A stretch of DNA of 64,000 nt from Parvularcula sp. BBD 1991-13 (GCA_001657385.1 LYSZ01000008.1:159490-223489); one strand, 5' to 3'. Positions 20,394-29,037 are shown, counted from the first letter of the stretch. Numbers and translations: made by a program. Notes: generated by a model from the sequence alone, not told the origin.

Positions 20394-21748
20394 GACGCGC
20401 CGTCCAGTCCGAGGCGCGCGATCATGGCGCTGGCGAAGACGCCGTCCGGATCGACCCTGCCGACGACTGCGCGGAAAGCCGACAGGGAGGATGCGTAAAG
20501 CCGCTGGAACGCCGCCGCGCCGAGGCGCGAGTCCTTCGCGAGATGAATCCGCCCGCCGGCGTCCGCCACCGCGTCATCAGCGGCGTCAAGAGCGGCGCGG
20601 GCGCGCGCCGTCGCAGGCATGTCAACCAACACGCTGACGCCGTCTTTCGCGCCATAGGACAACAGCCCCTCCCCCGCCTGCATCAGTTTCATGGCGAAGA
20701 GATAAGGGCGCGCGCCGTTTTCGATCAACCGGTTCAAAATCGTCCCGATGCGGTCCTTGTGCTCGCCCGGCAGGACGAACTGGTATTCGAAAAAACCGCG
20801 CCGGCCGTAAAGCCGGTTCCAGGCGCTGAGGCCGTCCCAGGTGAAAAGATGCGCGCGCAACGGAACGCTCGCGCCGCCGCGCGCCGCGCGCAGCTTACGC
20901 CCATAGGCCGCGTTGAACGCGCGGTTGGAAAGCTCGTTGTAGAAGGGCGCGAGAAGGCCGAGGGGCGGCGCCGCCAGCGGCGCCCAGTCGCCCGCCTCGA
21001 TCGGCGGAGCCGCCGGGTCGGGCGCGGCGGCGATGACCGCGCCCTTGACGGCATCGGCATCGCGCGCGTTCAGAAGATCGCCCCAGTAGACAACCGACGC
21101 GGCCCCCGTGTTTTCTTCCAGCCGCGCGAGCGCCGCGCCGAGGCCGTCCACGGGGATCGTCTCCTGGCGCATCAGGCTCGGCGGCGCGGGCGCGAGCGCC
21201 AGGTGCAGCCGCTCGATCGCGCCGGTTCGCCCCAAGCCGCCCGCCGACGCGGCGAAGATGTCGGCGTTCTCCTCCCGGCTGCAATGCAGGAGATCCCCAT
21301 TGGCCAGGCGCAGGTCGATGGCGCGCACGCAGCGGCTGAAGCCGCCGGCGCGGCGGTGATTTTTCCCGTGGACGTCCATGGCGAACGCCCCGCCGATGGT
21401 GATCGCGCTGAAGCCCGGCGCGACGGCGGGCGCGAAGCCCTTCGGCCCCGCAATCATGAAAAGCTCGCGAAAGGTCAGCCCCGGCTCGGCAATCAAGGCG
21501 CCGCTGGTCCAGTCCGCGTGATGGATGCGGTTCAGCCGGCTGACGTCAAGCACCACACCGCCCCGGCCGAAGGCCGCATCGCCGTAGGAATGCCCGCCGC
21601 CGCGCACCGTCAGCGTGCGCCCCGAGGCCGCGCAGTCGCCGATCAGCGCCGCCGCGCCCGCGCGCTTTTCGGGCCTCGCACAAGCGCTTTTTCCTTTCAG
21701 CGTTCGTGAAAAGCCCGAGAATTCGATGTCACTGCTGTCGATCGTCAC
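20390..21748 (-). CDS. dprE1: FAD-binding oxidoreductase, DprE1-like (polyprenylphospho-ribose 2-oxidase)
   Basis: The 452-residue flavoprotein has the FAD_binding_4 and D-arabinono-1,4-lactone oxidase layout of DprE1: TVRGGGHSYGDAAF, GGAFAMDVHGKNHRRAG (compare the HGKNHH motif), FFEYQFVLP, FAMKLMQAGEGLLSY (the active-site Lys region) and C-terminal AKDSR and RVDPDGVFAS. Mtb Cys387, the benzothiazinone target in GWNICVDFP, aligns with Leu (GVSVLVDMP). A GTG at 21748 with AAAGGG upstream is the preferred start; ATG 21781 lacks spacing. It overlaps the preceding GT2 gene by 20 bases. Confidence 0.87.
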   Translation of the reverse strand: MTIDSSDIEFSGFSRTLKGKSACARPEKRAGAAALIGDCAASGRTLTVRGGGHSYGDAAFGRGGVVLDVSRLNRIHHADWTSGALIAEPGLTFRELFMIAGPKGFAPAVAPGFSAITIGGAFAMDVHGKNHRRAGGFSRCVRAIDLRLANGDLLHCSREENADIFAASAGGLGRTGAIERLHLALAPAPPSLMRQETIPVDGLGAALARLEENTGAASVVYWGDLLNARDADAVKGAVIAAAPDPAAPPIEAGDWAPLAAPPLGLLAPFYNELSNRAFNAAYGRKLRAARGGASVPLRAHLFTWDGLSAWNRLYGRRGFFEYQFVLPGEHKDRIGTILNRLIENGARPYLFAMKLMQAGEGLLSYGAKDGVSVLVDMPATARARAALDAADDAVADAGGRIHLAKDSRLGAAAFQRLYASSLSAFRAVVGRVDPDGVFASAMIARLGLDGAS

Positions 21749-22754
21749 CGCCCGCCCTTTCCGCCAGCCGCGGCGCGACATCCTCTATCGATCCGTAGTC
21801 GACATTGCGCAGCTGCATGTGGGTCGATTTCGAGCTGCGCACCTCGCGCTGGACGAAATAGCGCAGCCGGTAGTTGATGCCGCGATCAATCGAGATCAGC
21901 AATTCGCCGAAAAAGGCGAACATGACCGAGAAAACGAAAAACCCGATGGAGATCTGGAGGGACTGCGTGGTCCATCCGGGCGCGATATTGTCCGTCACCA
22001 GATAGGCGACAAAGACGTAGACGGAGTAAGCGAGGTTTCCGAACGCCGCGAGCAGGGAAAACCAGACGATGCCGCGAACCGGCAGCGAGAAAGACTGGGT
22101 CAGGCTGCGATAGGCCTTGGCGAGCGAGGCGGAAAAACTCGGCGCCGGCGTCGACGGCGCGCGCCGCTTCGGGGGCGCGGCGACCACCCTGGTCGCGTAA
22201 CCGGCGGCGAGGGTCCGCGTCTTCATCAGCATCTCCGCGTCGCGCCGGCTGAGGAGATACTGCGCCGCGCCGCGGGTCATCGCCCGCGCCGGCCGTATCG
22301 CCGGGTCGATGTCGACGCCGGTCATCGCGGCGTAGACCGCAAGGAAGAGCCGCCGCAACCATCCATGCGCGCCGGCGGGGGCGCCGTCCTTCGCCTCGGA
22401 TCTCGCAACGACGACGTCGTAGCCTTCCTCAAGGGCGCTGCTGAACGCCGGCCACAGCATGGCGAGATCGTCGTCGGCCTCGACGATCAGGCACTTTTCG
22501 CCGATCGCATTATCGAGGGCGATCAGCGCGGCCTGTTCAAAACTCGCCGCCTGCGGCAGGAAATGCAGGGTCGCGTCCGGCACATCGTTGATAAGGTCGA
22601 CAAGCTCGATCTGCCTGTCGGAACTCAGGCTGTGGCAGGCGACCACAAGCTCGCGCCGGGCCGGCGCCGCATCCAGGGTTTTCACCAGGCCGGCGAACGC
22701 GGGAAACTGTCCGTCGCCGGCGACGACGGTGACGATGCTGATCAGGTCATGCAT
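21729..22754 (-). CDS. GT2-type glycosyltransferase with C-terminal membrane hairpin
   Basis: The 341-residue protein has a GT-A domain (ISIVTVVAGDG near the start; IVEADDDLAML as the acidic donor-binding stretch near residue 90) and two C-terminal transmembrane segments (about 230-255 and 270-300), then a cytosolic tail. This layout is like polyprenyl-phosphate sugar transferases of the GtrB/DPMS type. It overlaps the FAD oxidoreductase gene upstream by 8 bases and the dprE1-like gene downstream, so it belongs to the same coupled operon. Confidence 0.8.
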   Translation of the reverse strand: MHDLISIVTVVAGDGQFPAFAGLVKTLDAAPARRELVVACHSLSSDRQIELVDLINDVPDATLHFLPQAASFEQAALIALDNAIGEKCLIVEADDDLAMLWPAFSSALEEGYDVVVARSEAKDGAPAGAHGWLRRLFLAVYAAMTGVDIDPAIRPARAMTRGAAQYLLSRRDAEMLMKTRTLAAGYATRVVAAPPKRRAPSTPAPSFSASLAKAYRSLTQSFSLPVRGIVWFSLLAAFGNLAYSVYVFVAYLVTDNIAPGWTTQSLQISIGFFVFSVMFAFFGELLISIDRGINYRLRYFVQREVRSSKSTHMQLRNVDYGSIEDVAPRLAERAGGDDRQQ

Positions 22755-23856
22755 AGGCGGGCCTTTGCTCGACGCGTTTATCGAGCGCCTCCAGAACGTC
22801 GTACACATTGTCGATTTTCGATCCGAGGATCGACACGACCCCCGGAAAATCGCGCGATTCTTCGAACAGGATAGGCCGGCCGTCGTCGGTTTCGCGCGCC
22901 AGCATCACCGCCTTCACGTCGAACAGCGAGCCGAGGATCGCCGAACGGCTCATCGCCGGCATATAGCGGCTGGCGTCGATGACCATGGCGCCCGCGCTCA
23001 TGGGGCGGTCGAACCCGATCGGCAGGCCGGCGGGTGCGGGCTCGCCGCTCAGCCAGGAGACGACCGGCGTAAAGCGCACATGGGTCAGCGAATAGGCCCC
23101 CATCGCCGGAAACGGCAGGGAGGAAAAATACGGCCCGTCCATCACCGTGACGCTGTAGCCGTCAAGCTCCGCCGGCGGACGGATCAGCGCAATCTCCGCG
23201 AGTTCGCGGCGCAGGCCCGAGCGCACCTTCACCCCGAGGCCGTCAAGCTCGGCATAGGTGCAGTTGAACACCCAGCGCGCGGCGTAACGGTTGCCGCCCG
23301 CCTCGACGACGGTGCGCCCGCCCTCGCGGCCGACAATGCGCGCCGTCGCGTTGAAGAGGGGATGCAGCCCCGCCGCGTCCAGCCGGCGCTCCAGCCCGCG
23401 GGCGATGGCGATGGCGTCGAAGGCGTATTCCTCGGCGAGAAAGACCGCATCGATCAGGGTCGGGTCGAACATCCGCTCGACGGCGCGCGGCGCGGCGGCG
23501 AGCGGCGCGCCGATTTCGGCGCAGACGCGGGCGAACTGCCGCGGCGAGACCTTCGATCCGGCGGCGATCGCGTAGATCGACTGGGTGTTCCAGGTCAGCG
23601 CGTCGCGATGCTCGTGCAGGAACCGCTCGAAATAGCGGCGCGAGGCGGCGGCGGTGTCGAGCGCGCGCGGATAATGATAGCCGCCATGCACCCGCGCCTG
23701 GTTGACGAAGGAAGAGCGCGTCATCAGCCGGCCGGACTGCTCCGCGAGGACGATGCGTCCGAAATCGCGCGCCTTCAGATGCAAGGCGATAGAGCAGCCG
23801 TAATAGCCCCCGCCGATGATCAGCGCGTCAACCTTTTCTGTCGTCCGGAAGGTCAT
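22747..23856 (-). CDS. FAD-dependent oxidoreductase (DAO superfamily)
   Basis: The 369-residue protein begins with a Rossmann FAD motif (ALIIGGGYYGCSIALHLK, about 11-28) and continues as a D-amino-acid/glycerol-3-phosphate oxidoreductase-like fold (SSFVNQARVHGGYHYPR, SAGAMVIDASRYMP). The substrate is unknown; within a sugar-modifying operon, oxidation of a sugar hydroxyl or amino group is plausible. ATG 23856 overlaps the GT2-GtrA stop as ATGA, deciding the start over the longer reading. Confidence 0.85.
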   Translation of the reverse strand: MTFRTTEKVDALIIGGGYYGCSIALHLKARDFGRIVLAEQSGRLMTRSSFVNQARVHGGYHYPRALDTAAASRRYFERFLHEHRDALTWNTQSIYAIAAGSKVSPRQFARVCAEIGAPLAAAPRAVERMFDPTLIDAVFLAEEYAFDAIAIARGLERRLDAAGLHPLFNATARIVGREGGRTVVEAGGNRYAARWVFNCTYAELDGLGVKVRSGLRRELAEIALIRPPAELDGYSVTVMDGPYFSSLPFPAMGAYSLTHVRFTPVVSWLSGEPAPAGLPIGFDRPMSAGAMVIDASRYMPAMSRSAILGSLFDVKAVMLARETDDGRPILFEESRDFPGVVSILGSKIDNVYDVLEALDKRVEQRPAYA

Positions 23857-25031
23857 TCGGCGGGCGCTCCGCGAAAGGTCCAGAACCGGTGGCTGAGGAA
23901 GTTGAACGCGGACACGCACAAGATGACCGCCGCGCCGATGAGGAGGTAATGGACCCCGGCGCGCTCCAGCGTATAGGCGATCAACGTATTCAGCGCGAAG
24001 GATGCGCCGACGACCGCGAGGAAGCGGGCGAGATTGCGCCGGGTCATCGAGCGCTGGAACGCGAACTTCGCCGACCCGACATAAGAGACGACCGTTCCGA
24101 CGAGATAGGCGACGACCGCGCCGAGGGTCGCGGAGGCGCCGGCAAGCTCGACCATGGCGCTAAGGACGGCGAGATAGACCGCGCTCGACGTCGCGCCGAC
24201 CAGCGCGAACCGCACGAACGCCATGAACGCGGAATCGCTCGCGCGCAGGATCGGCGGCATCACCGCGAGGTAGCGCATCGACTGGCGCGCCACCTTGAAT
24301 TTCGATCCGCCCGCGTCGCGTTCGCGCCATGAGTTCGCCGCCACCTCGATCGACGCGCCGCTGGCGACGGCTTTCATCGCCATTTCAACCGTCAGCTCGA
24401 ACTCCTCGCCCCTGAGGGGCCGCATGGCGTCGATCACCCACCGTCGATAGGCTTTGAAGCCGTTGGTGAAATCGTCGTAATCGTAGCCGATCAGGGTGGA
24501 AATCAGCCGGTTGCCCAGACGATTAAGCCGCAGTTTCGTCTTCGGGTAGCCGGCGGTGCGGTCCTCGCCGCGAAACCGGGTGCCAAAACCGCAATCGGCG
24601 CCGTTTTCGATCAGCCGGTAAAGCGCGGCGACGTCTTCCGGCGTTTCCGAGCCGTCAGCCATCACGATCACGGCCGCCTCGCCGCGATAGGCGTCGAGCC
24701 CTGCCCGGACCGCGACGCCGTAGCCCGGACGCGGCGGCGACGCGATCCAGCGGCACTCCGGAAATGTCGCGGCGAGATCGGTCAAGACCGCGGCGGTGGC
24801 GTCCTTGCTGTTGTTGTCCACGGCGAGGATCTCGAAGCTGTGGGGCGCCGCGCGGAAATGCGCGACGAGCCGGCGCACCGTCTCGCCGATGACCGCTTCC
24901 TCGTTATAGGCCGGGATGATGATGCTGAGCGCAACGCCTTCGGGGCCGCGCCGCGTCGCTCCATTGGAGGCGGCGGCGGTCGGACCGGACGACCGGGACG
25001 GTTCGGGCGCTGCGGAAGGGTCGGTAGTCAT
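23853..25031 (-). CDS. GT2 glycosyltransferase fused to GtrA-like membrane domain
   Basis: The 392-residue protein has an N-terminal GT2 domain (ALSIIIPAYNEEAVIGETV near 35; IVMADGSETPED as the DxD region) and a C-terminal GtrA domain with four membrane helices (from about residue 265, FVRFALVGATSSAVYLA, to SAFNFLSHRFWTFRG). GtrB-like GT2s load a sugar on polyprenyl phosphate and GtrA-like proteins are thought to flip or anchor it. The fusion combines both steps. Start 25031 was chosen because the upstream reading is low-complexity Arg/Gly-rich. Confidence 0.88.
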   Translation of the reverse strand: MTTDPSAAPEPSRSSGPTAAASNGATRRGPEGVALSIIIPAYNEEAVIGETVRRLVAHFRAAPHSFEILAVDNNSKDATAAVLTDLAATFPECRWIASPPRPGYGVAVRAGLDAYRGEAAVIVMADGSETPEDVAALYRLIENGADCGFGTRFRGEDRTAGYPKTKLRLNRLGNRLISTLIGYDYDDFTNGFKAYRRWVIDAMRPLRGEEFELTVEMAMKAVASGASIEVAANSWRERDAGGSKFKVARQSMRYLAVMPPILRASDSAFMAFVRFALVGATSSAVYLAVLSAMVELAGASATLGAVVAYLVGTVVSYVGSAKFAFQRSMTRRNLARFLAVVGASFALNTLIAYTLERAGVHYLLIGAAVILCVSAFNFLSHRFWTFRGAPAE

Positions 25032-25173
25032 TGTTCTGGGTCCGGGTTTCGGCGCTGGCTCGCCCCGCTTCGGCGCATGGCGAAAAGGCTTACCGCATTT
25101 GCGGCGCGCTCGCCAAGGGCGGCGGGGCGCGCCTTTTCCGCCCCCTCCGCCTCCTCGCCGCGCGCGCGGACGG

Positions 25174-26022
25174 TCAGCCGGCGCAACGCCGCAAGCACGC
25201 CTCGATCGTTTCCAGCGGCGCCGTTTCGGGCCGGCGCATCTCGATCGAGATCCAGCCCGCATAGCCCGCCGCCTCTGCGGCGCGGTCAAGACGGCGCGCC
25301 ATGTCCGCGCTGGCCGGCGCCGGGGCGAGCTGCGGCTCGCTCAGGTGAATGTGGGAAACCATGCCCCGATAGAGCGAAAGGTAATGCTCCAGCCGGCCGA
25401 CGGCGCCCGCCATCGCAATCGCGCCGAGATCGAAATTGAGCGTCACCGCCGGATGCGCGAGGGAGGCGACGAAGGCCGCCGCCTCCTCAACCGTGACGAG
25501 AAAATTCGCGCCGTAAGCGGCCGGGTTCGGCTCCACCGCGATGCGCACCTCGCGCGCCGCAGCGAAATCCCCGAGGGCGGCGAAAGTCTCCGCGGCGATG
25601 GCGTAGGCCGCCTCGCGGCCGAGCCCGTCGGGGATGTAGCGGTTTTTCGGCGAGCCGAAGACGATGTTGGCGATCTCCAGATCCTGGGCCAGGACGATCG
25701 CCCGACGCATCTGCGCGACCAGGCGCGCGCGCGCCGCCGCATCCTCGAACAGCGCCGCCCCCTCGCAGCCGAACAGCAGCGACTGCATCGACACGAAACC
25801 GAGACCGTAGCCGGCGGCGTCCCGGCGCGCCGCCTCGATCGCCGCCGCGCCGGGCGCGAACGGGTCCGGGGCGTCGGGGAACAACAGTCCCGGCGCGATC
25901 TCGACGCCGGTGAAGCCGTAACGCTGCAACAGCCCATAGGCCGCGTCGCGCTCGGCCGGCGCCCAGGCGATGTTGGACATGGCGCGCTTGATTATGCAGC
26001 CTTCGAACGCGGCGGGGGTCAT
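25174..26022 (-). CDS. Sugar phosphate isomerase/epimerase (AP endonuclease 2-like TIM barrel)
   Basis: The 282-residue protein reads as a xylose-isomerase-like TIM barrel: GFTGVEIAPGLLF near the start, IAVEPNPAAYGANFLVTVEE with the metal-binding Glu, LNFDLGAIAMAG, VSHIHLSEPQ with a metal-ligand His, and WISIEMRRPE near the end. Such enzymes isomerise or epimerise keto sugars. ATG 26022 overlaps the stop of the epimerase/dehydratase gene as ATGA. It could provide the pentose or ketose for the DprE-type pathway. Confidence 0.85.
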   Translation of the reverse strand: MTPAAFEGCIIKRAMSNIAWAPAERDAAYGLLQRYGFTGVEIAPGLLFPDAPDPFAPGAAAIEAARRDAAGYGLGFVSMQSLLFGCEGAALFEDAAARARLVAQMRRAIVLAQDLEIANIVFGSPKNRYIPDGLGREAAYAIAAETFAALGDFAAAREVRIAVEPNPAAYGANFLVTVEEAAAFVASLAHPAVTLNFDLGAIAMAGAVGRLEHYLSLYRGMVSHIHLSEPQLAPAPASADMARRLDRAAEAAGYAGWISIEMRRPETAPLETIEACLRRCAG

Positions 26023-26981
26023 GCGGCGGCGCGCTCCTCCTCTCCGGCGAAAGCGACGAGCCGCTCCAGCGTGTCCTCCGCCGAGAACAGATAACCGCCC
26101 GCGCCGCCCCATAACCCGGCATGGACCGAGCGGATATCCTGATCGACCCGCTGGGGCGCGCTGTTTTCGAACCGCACCCCGGTCAGCGCCTCGCAAACCC
26201 GTCCCGCCTCAAGCGGCTCGGCGGCGATGTTAACGACGGCGAGATCGTTGTCCAGACAGCGCGTGATGTCGCGCCAGAGCCGGGTGAGATCGTAAAACTG
26301 GAACCGGCTGCGGTCATTGGTGAAACGCCGCGAATCGAGGCCGGACGCCTTCAAGATGTCGATAAAGTCGCGCTCATTGGGGTCGTCCCTGTCGGTGCGA
26401 CGCTCAAAGCCGTACATGTCCATGCCCGGCTTATAGCGATACGCCCCGCGCAGATAGGCCAGCAGCGGCGGCGGCGTATGGTCGAGGACCTCGTCGAACG
26501 CCGTCGGCTTCAGAAAGGACGGAATGGGATTGAGCAGATCGTAGATGAAGTTCTTTTTCAGGCCCGGCCCGAACAGGGCGGGCAGCCGCAGAATGCAAAG
26601 CCCCTCGAACCGATCGGCAAGGGCCGTTTCCAGACGCCGGCGATGCCGCCCATAGGCGAGGTTCCATTCGTATGCGGCGGTGTTTTCATCGTACCCGGCG
26701 GCGCTGTCGTCGAATACCGCGATGGTCGAGATCAACACCAGCCTGGCGATGCGCGCCTTGCAGAGCGGATCGAGCAGCCGCTCGATGCTTCTCCAGTCCT
26801 CCTCCGGCGCGGCGTTGGCTTTCCACATCGCCGCATTGACGCCGGCGCAGACCACAAGGTCGAATTCATTACCGGCGATATGGGCGATGTTGCTCGAATT
26901 GAAGCAGGCGCCGAACTGCGTCTGCCGCATGAGATTGGAGCCGACGAAGCCCGTGTGACCGATAAGCGCACTACTCTGCAT
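26019..26981 (-). CDS. NAD-dependent epimerase/dehydratase family protein
   Basis: The 320-residue protein has an extended-SDR start (ALIGHTGFVGSNL, a GxxGxxG variant), STIAVFDDS in the catalytic Ser/Thr position and a YGRHRR segment (YxxxR where YxxxK is usual). GLCILRLPALFGPGLK follows. The Lys-to-Arg change may mean altered or lost redox chemistry. The specific sugar is unknown. It precedes, and is coupled to, the isomerase gene. Confidence 0.8.
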   Translation of the reverse strand: MQSSALIGHTGFVGSNLMRQTQFGACFNSSNIAHIAGNEFDLVVCAGVNAAMWKANAAPEEDWRSIERLLDPLCKARIARLVLISTIAVFDDSAAGYDENTAAYEWNLAYGRHRRRLETALADRFEGLCILRLPALFGPGLKKNFIYDLLNPIPSFLKPTAFDEVLDHTPPPLLAYLRGAYRYKPGMDMYGFERRTDRDDPNERDFIDILKASGLDSRRFTNDRSRFQFYDLTRLWRDITRCLDNDLAVVNIAAEPLEAGRVCEALTGVRFENSAPQRVDQDIRSVHAGLWGGAGGYLFSAEDTLERLVAFAGEEERAAA

Positions 26982-27136
26982 GACACTACTCTTGATAATC
27001 AGGACTCTTGATAACCAGGGACCGCTGAAAGGAATTGCTTACGAGAACCGGAAACGACGGATGTCGTCTGTATACGATATGTCGAGGCAAGCAAACCCGA
27101 TCCTATGTATTGGGTGTTTTTACAGTCCGGTCAATA

Positions 27137-28621
27137 CTAGGCCAGCCAGTCCTTGGGCGTTTCCTTGAGCGCGGCCGGGTTGTAGCGCTGCGTCAGGGCG
27201 ACAACCAGGCCGAGCAGGACGCAGACGATCATGAAAAACGCAAAGCGGAAATCGCCGGCGCAGGCGACGAGGGAAAGAGTTCCGAAATGCGCAAGGCCGG
27301 CGACCGGCAGGAGCAGGATAAGCGGCGTCGCCCCGCTCAACCGCCAGAACGGCGCCGCGCCCGCAATCATCGCGCCGATGACCATGAACAGCCAGGGGCG
27401 GTGGAAAATCGTCGCCTCATGCGCCCAGAAATAGGCGTAGGCTTTCGCGACCTCCTTGGCCGGCGTCGGCTCGAAGCCCAGTCCCAGCTTGTTGGGAATC
27501 ACCCGGGCGTGATAAGGATAATGCGGCTTCGGCCCTAATCCGTACAAGGACCGCCACAGCTCCAGGCGCCCCCCGAGATAGGCAAGCGGGTGTGCGCCGA
27601 CCGCCTCGCGCCACATGGTCTTGAAGGACGCGGCTTCCTCCTCTGTCTTGGGCGGGCGGTAGCGGTAGGGCGGGTCCTCGCCCGGCCTGCTGGCGAGCCT
27701 CAAAAAAGCGTTGCAGGTGGTCGGATCGTACGCCGCGCGCAACCGCTCGACCGTCAGCCCCGGATTTTCCGCCCGCAGATAGGCCGGCGCATAGACGACG
27801 CCGCTGCGCACGCTGACCGCCAGAATGTCCTGGTACAAAAAGACATGCGAGGGATGCCGGGTGCCGACGGTGATCGCGTCGTTGATCGCGCCGACCGCCG
27901 AGCCGAGCAGCCCGACGCCCACACCCCCCGCCACGAGCGCCGCCGCCCCGCGCGCCGCGAGCCGGCCCGCCGCGCGGCTCTTCGACGCCAAACGGGCGGC
28001 GCGCCCGCCCGGCGACGCGGCAAAGAGAGGGCGCAGGGCGCGATACGCCATGAGGGCGAGAATGACGCCGGTCGGCGCGATGGCGTCGTACCGCGTCAGC
28101 ATGGCCAGCAGCACAAAGACGAGCGCGGCGCCCGCAGAGAAAAGCGACGGCGAGCGCAGGAAACGGACGCAGAAAGCCACCGCGAACAGCATGAAGCCGG
28201 TCATCCACACCGATTTCCATAACACGCCGAGAATCGGAAAAATCGCCGGAAAAAGTGCAACGATCAGCAAGGTCGAACTGCGCAGGACGGGACTCTTGAC
28301 GCTGGCGTGGAGGAAAGCCTGTAATCCGCCGAAAAAGATCAGCGTCTGGATCAACAGAACCGCGGACTGATCGGCCGTGAATTGCCGTCCGATCCAGAAG
28401 AGATAGGCCATGAACGGCGGATGATAGATGTAAAGGCTGTCGAGCTTGCCAGCGAGATCGAAATGATTGACCGAATCGCCGGACATGTAACCGGGCGTGT
28501 AGATCAGAAAGACCCCGAGGACGCACGCGGTCCAGACGACCCCGTCGCGGCGCAGCGCCGCTAGCGCAATCCTGAGCCCCCCTCGCCCTGTTCCGGTGAT
28601 AAAACGGCGCACTGACTGCAT
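27137..28621 (-). CDS. Polytopic membrane protein, GT-C glycosyltransferase-like
   Basis: The 494-residue protein has an N-terminal TM helix followed by a loop with SGDSVNHFDLAG and YHPPFMAYLFW, the typical acidic first loop of GT-C transferases, then many further hydrophobic helices (about ten in all). GT-C enzymes use polyprenyl-phosphate sugars on the outer face of the inner membrane, so it is a good candidate to use a product of the DprE-type pathway. The start at 28621 is inferred from where the first helix begins; its ribosome-binding site is weak. Confidence 0.75.
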   Translation of the reverse strand: MQSVRRFITGTGRGGLRIALAALRRDGVVWTACVLGVFLIYTPGYMSGDSVNHFDLAGKLDSLYIYHPPFMAYLFWIGRQFTADQSAVLLIQTLIFFGGLQAFLHASVKSPVLRSSTLLIVALFPAIFPILGVLWKSVWMTGFMLFAVAFCVRFLRSPSLFSAGAALVFVLLAMLTRYDAIAPTGVILALMAYRALRPLFAASPGGRAARLASKSRAAGRLAARGAAALVAGGVGVGLLGSAVGAINDAITVGTRHPSHVFLYQDILAVSVRSGVVYAPAYLRAENPGLTVERLRAAYDPTTCNAFLRLASRPGEDPPYRYRPPKTEEEAASFKTMWREAVGAHPLAYLGGRLELWRSLYGLGPKPHYPYHARVIPNKLGLGFEPTPAKEVAKAYAYFWAHEATIFHRPWLFMVIGAMIAGAAPFWRLSGATPLILLLPVAGLAHFGTLSLVACAGDFRFAFFMIVCVLLGLVVALTQRYNPAALKETPKDWLA

Positions 28622-28861
28622 GAAACGGATCTCGAGCCTAGAAGAAAAGGCCGCCGCAAGCCTTGCGGCCCTCTGCGAAACGCGCCCCGGACGGGCGACG
28701 ACTGAGCGCACTAAAGCAATGCGCCCGAAAAAGAAAGCCGCGCCCGGCGGCGGCCCGCCCGCCGCGCAGGTTTCGCCCTTGCGTTCGGGCTTGCCGGCGC
28801 GCCCGACCCCCGCCCGGCGCGCTCGCCCGCCCCGAGGAGGCGCCTCGTGGTGCGCCAGGGC

Positions 28862-28905
28862 AGCATCGGGGTAGCATCGGGAGAGCGTCGGGGTAGATTG
28901 GGGGG
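28862..28905. repeat. 4 x 11-bp direct repeats
   Basis: Four consecutive 11-bp units of the form AG(C/A)(A/G/T)T(C/T)GGG.. (AGCATCGGGGT, AGCATCGGGAG, AGCGTCGGGGT, AGATTGGGGGG) lie upstream of the palindrome and TTGACA box. The spacing is close to one helical turn, as expected for cooperative binding of a regulator on one DNA face. Confidence 0.7.
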
Positions 28906-28917
28906 CGCGGCGCTTCC

Positions 28918-28946
28918 TTGACAAATCCGTTCAATCTCCGTTGAAC
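28918..28946 (+). promoter_or_regulatory. TTGACA box with overlapping palindrome GTTCAA-N6-TTGAAC
   Basis: A perfect -35 hexamer TTGACA (28918-28923) is followed by the perfect palindrome GTTCAATCTCCGTTGAAC (28929-28946) where the spacer and -10 would lie. A clear TATAAT is not seen at 17 bases. The palindrome looks like an operator for a dimeric regulator controlling the downstream glycan operon. Confidence 0.5.
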
Positions 28947-29037
28947 TCCCCAGGACGATGAGGGGCCAACAATCGCGCGGCATAGCGTATTCGGATTTGC
29001 GGGATATTTGGCGTTTCCACCGATATGACGCTGTTTA

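Larger units (their letters stand above)
28622..29037. other. Divergent intergenic region, 416 bases, with repeats and a palindrome
   Basis: The region lies between the divergently oriented GT-C-like gene and the 1409-residue protein gene. No supported gene is seen. It includes four 11-bp repeats (28862-28905), a TTGACA hexamer at 28918-28923 and a palindrome at 28929-28946, consistent with a regulated divergent promoter region. Confidence 0.65.

Noticed and set aside
28918..28946. Calling TTGACA plus 17 bases a full sigma-70 promoter
   Set aside because: The expected -10 position reads TTGAAC, part of the palindrome, so I list it only as a possible regulatory site.
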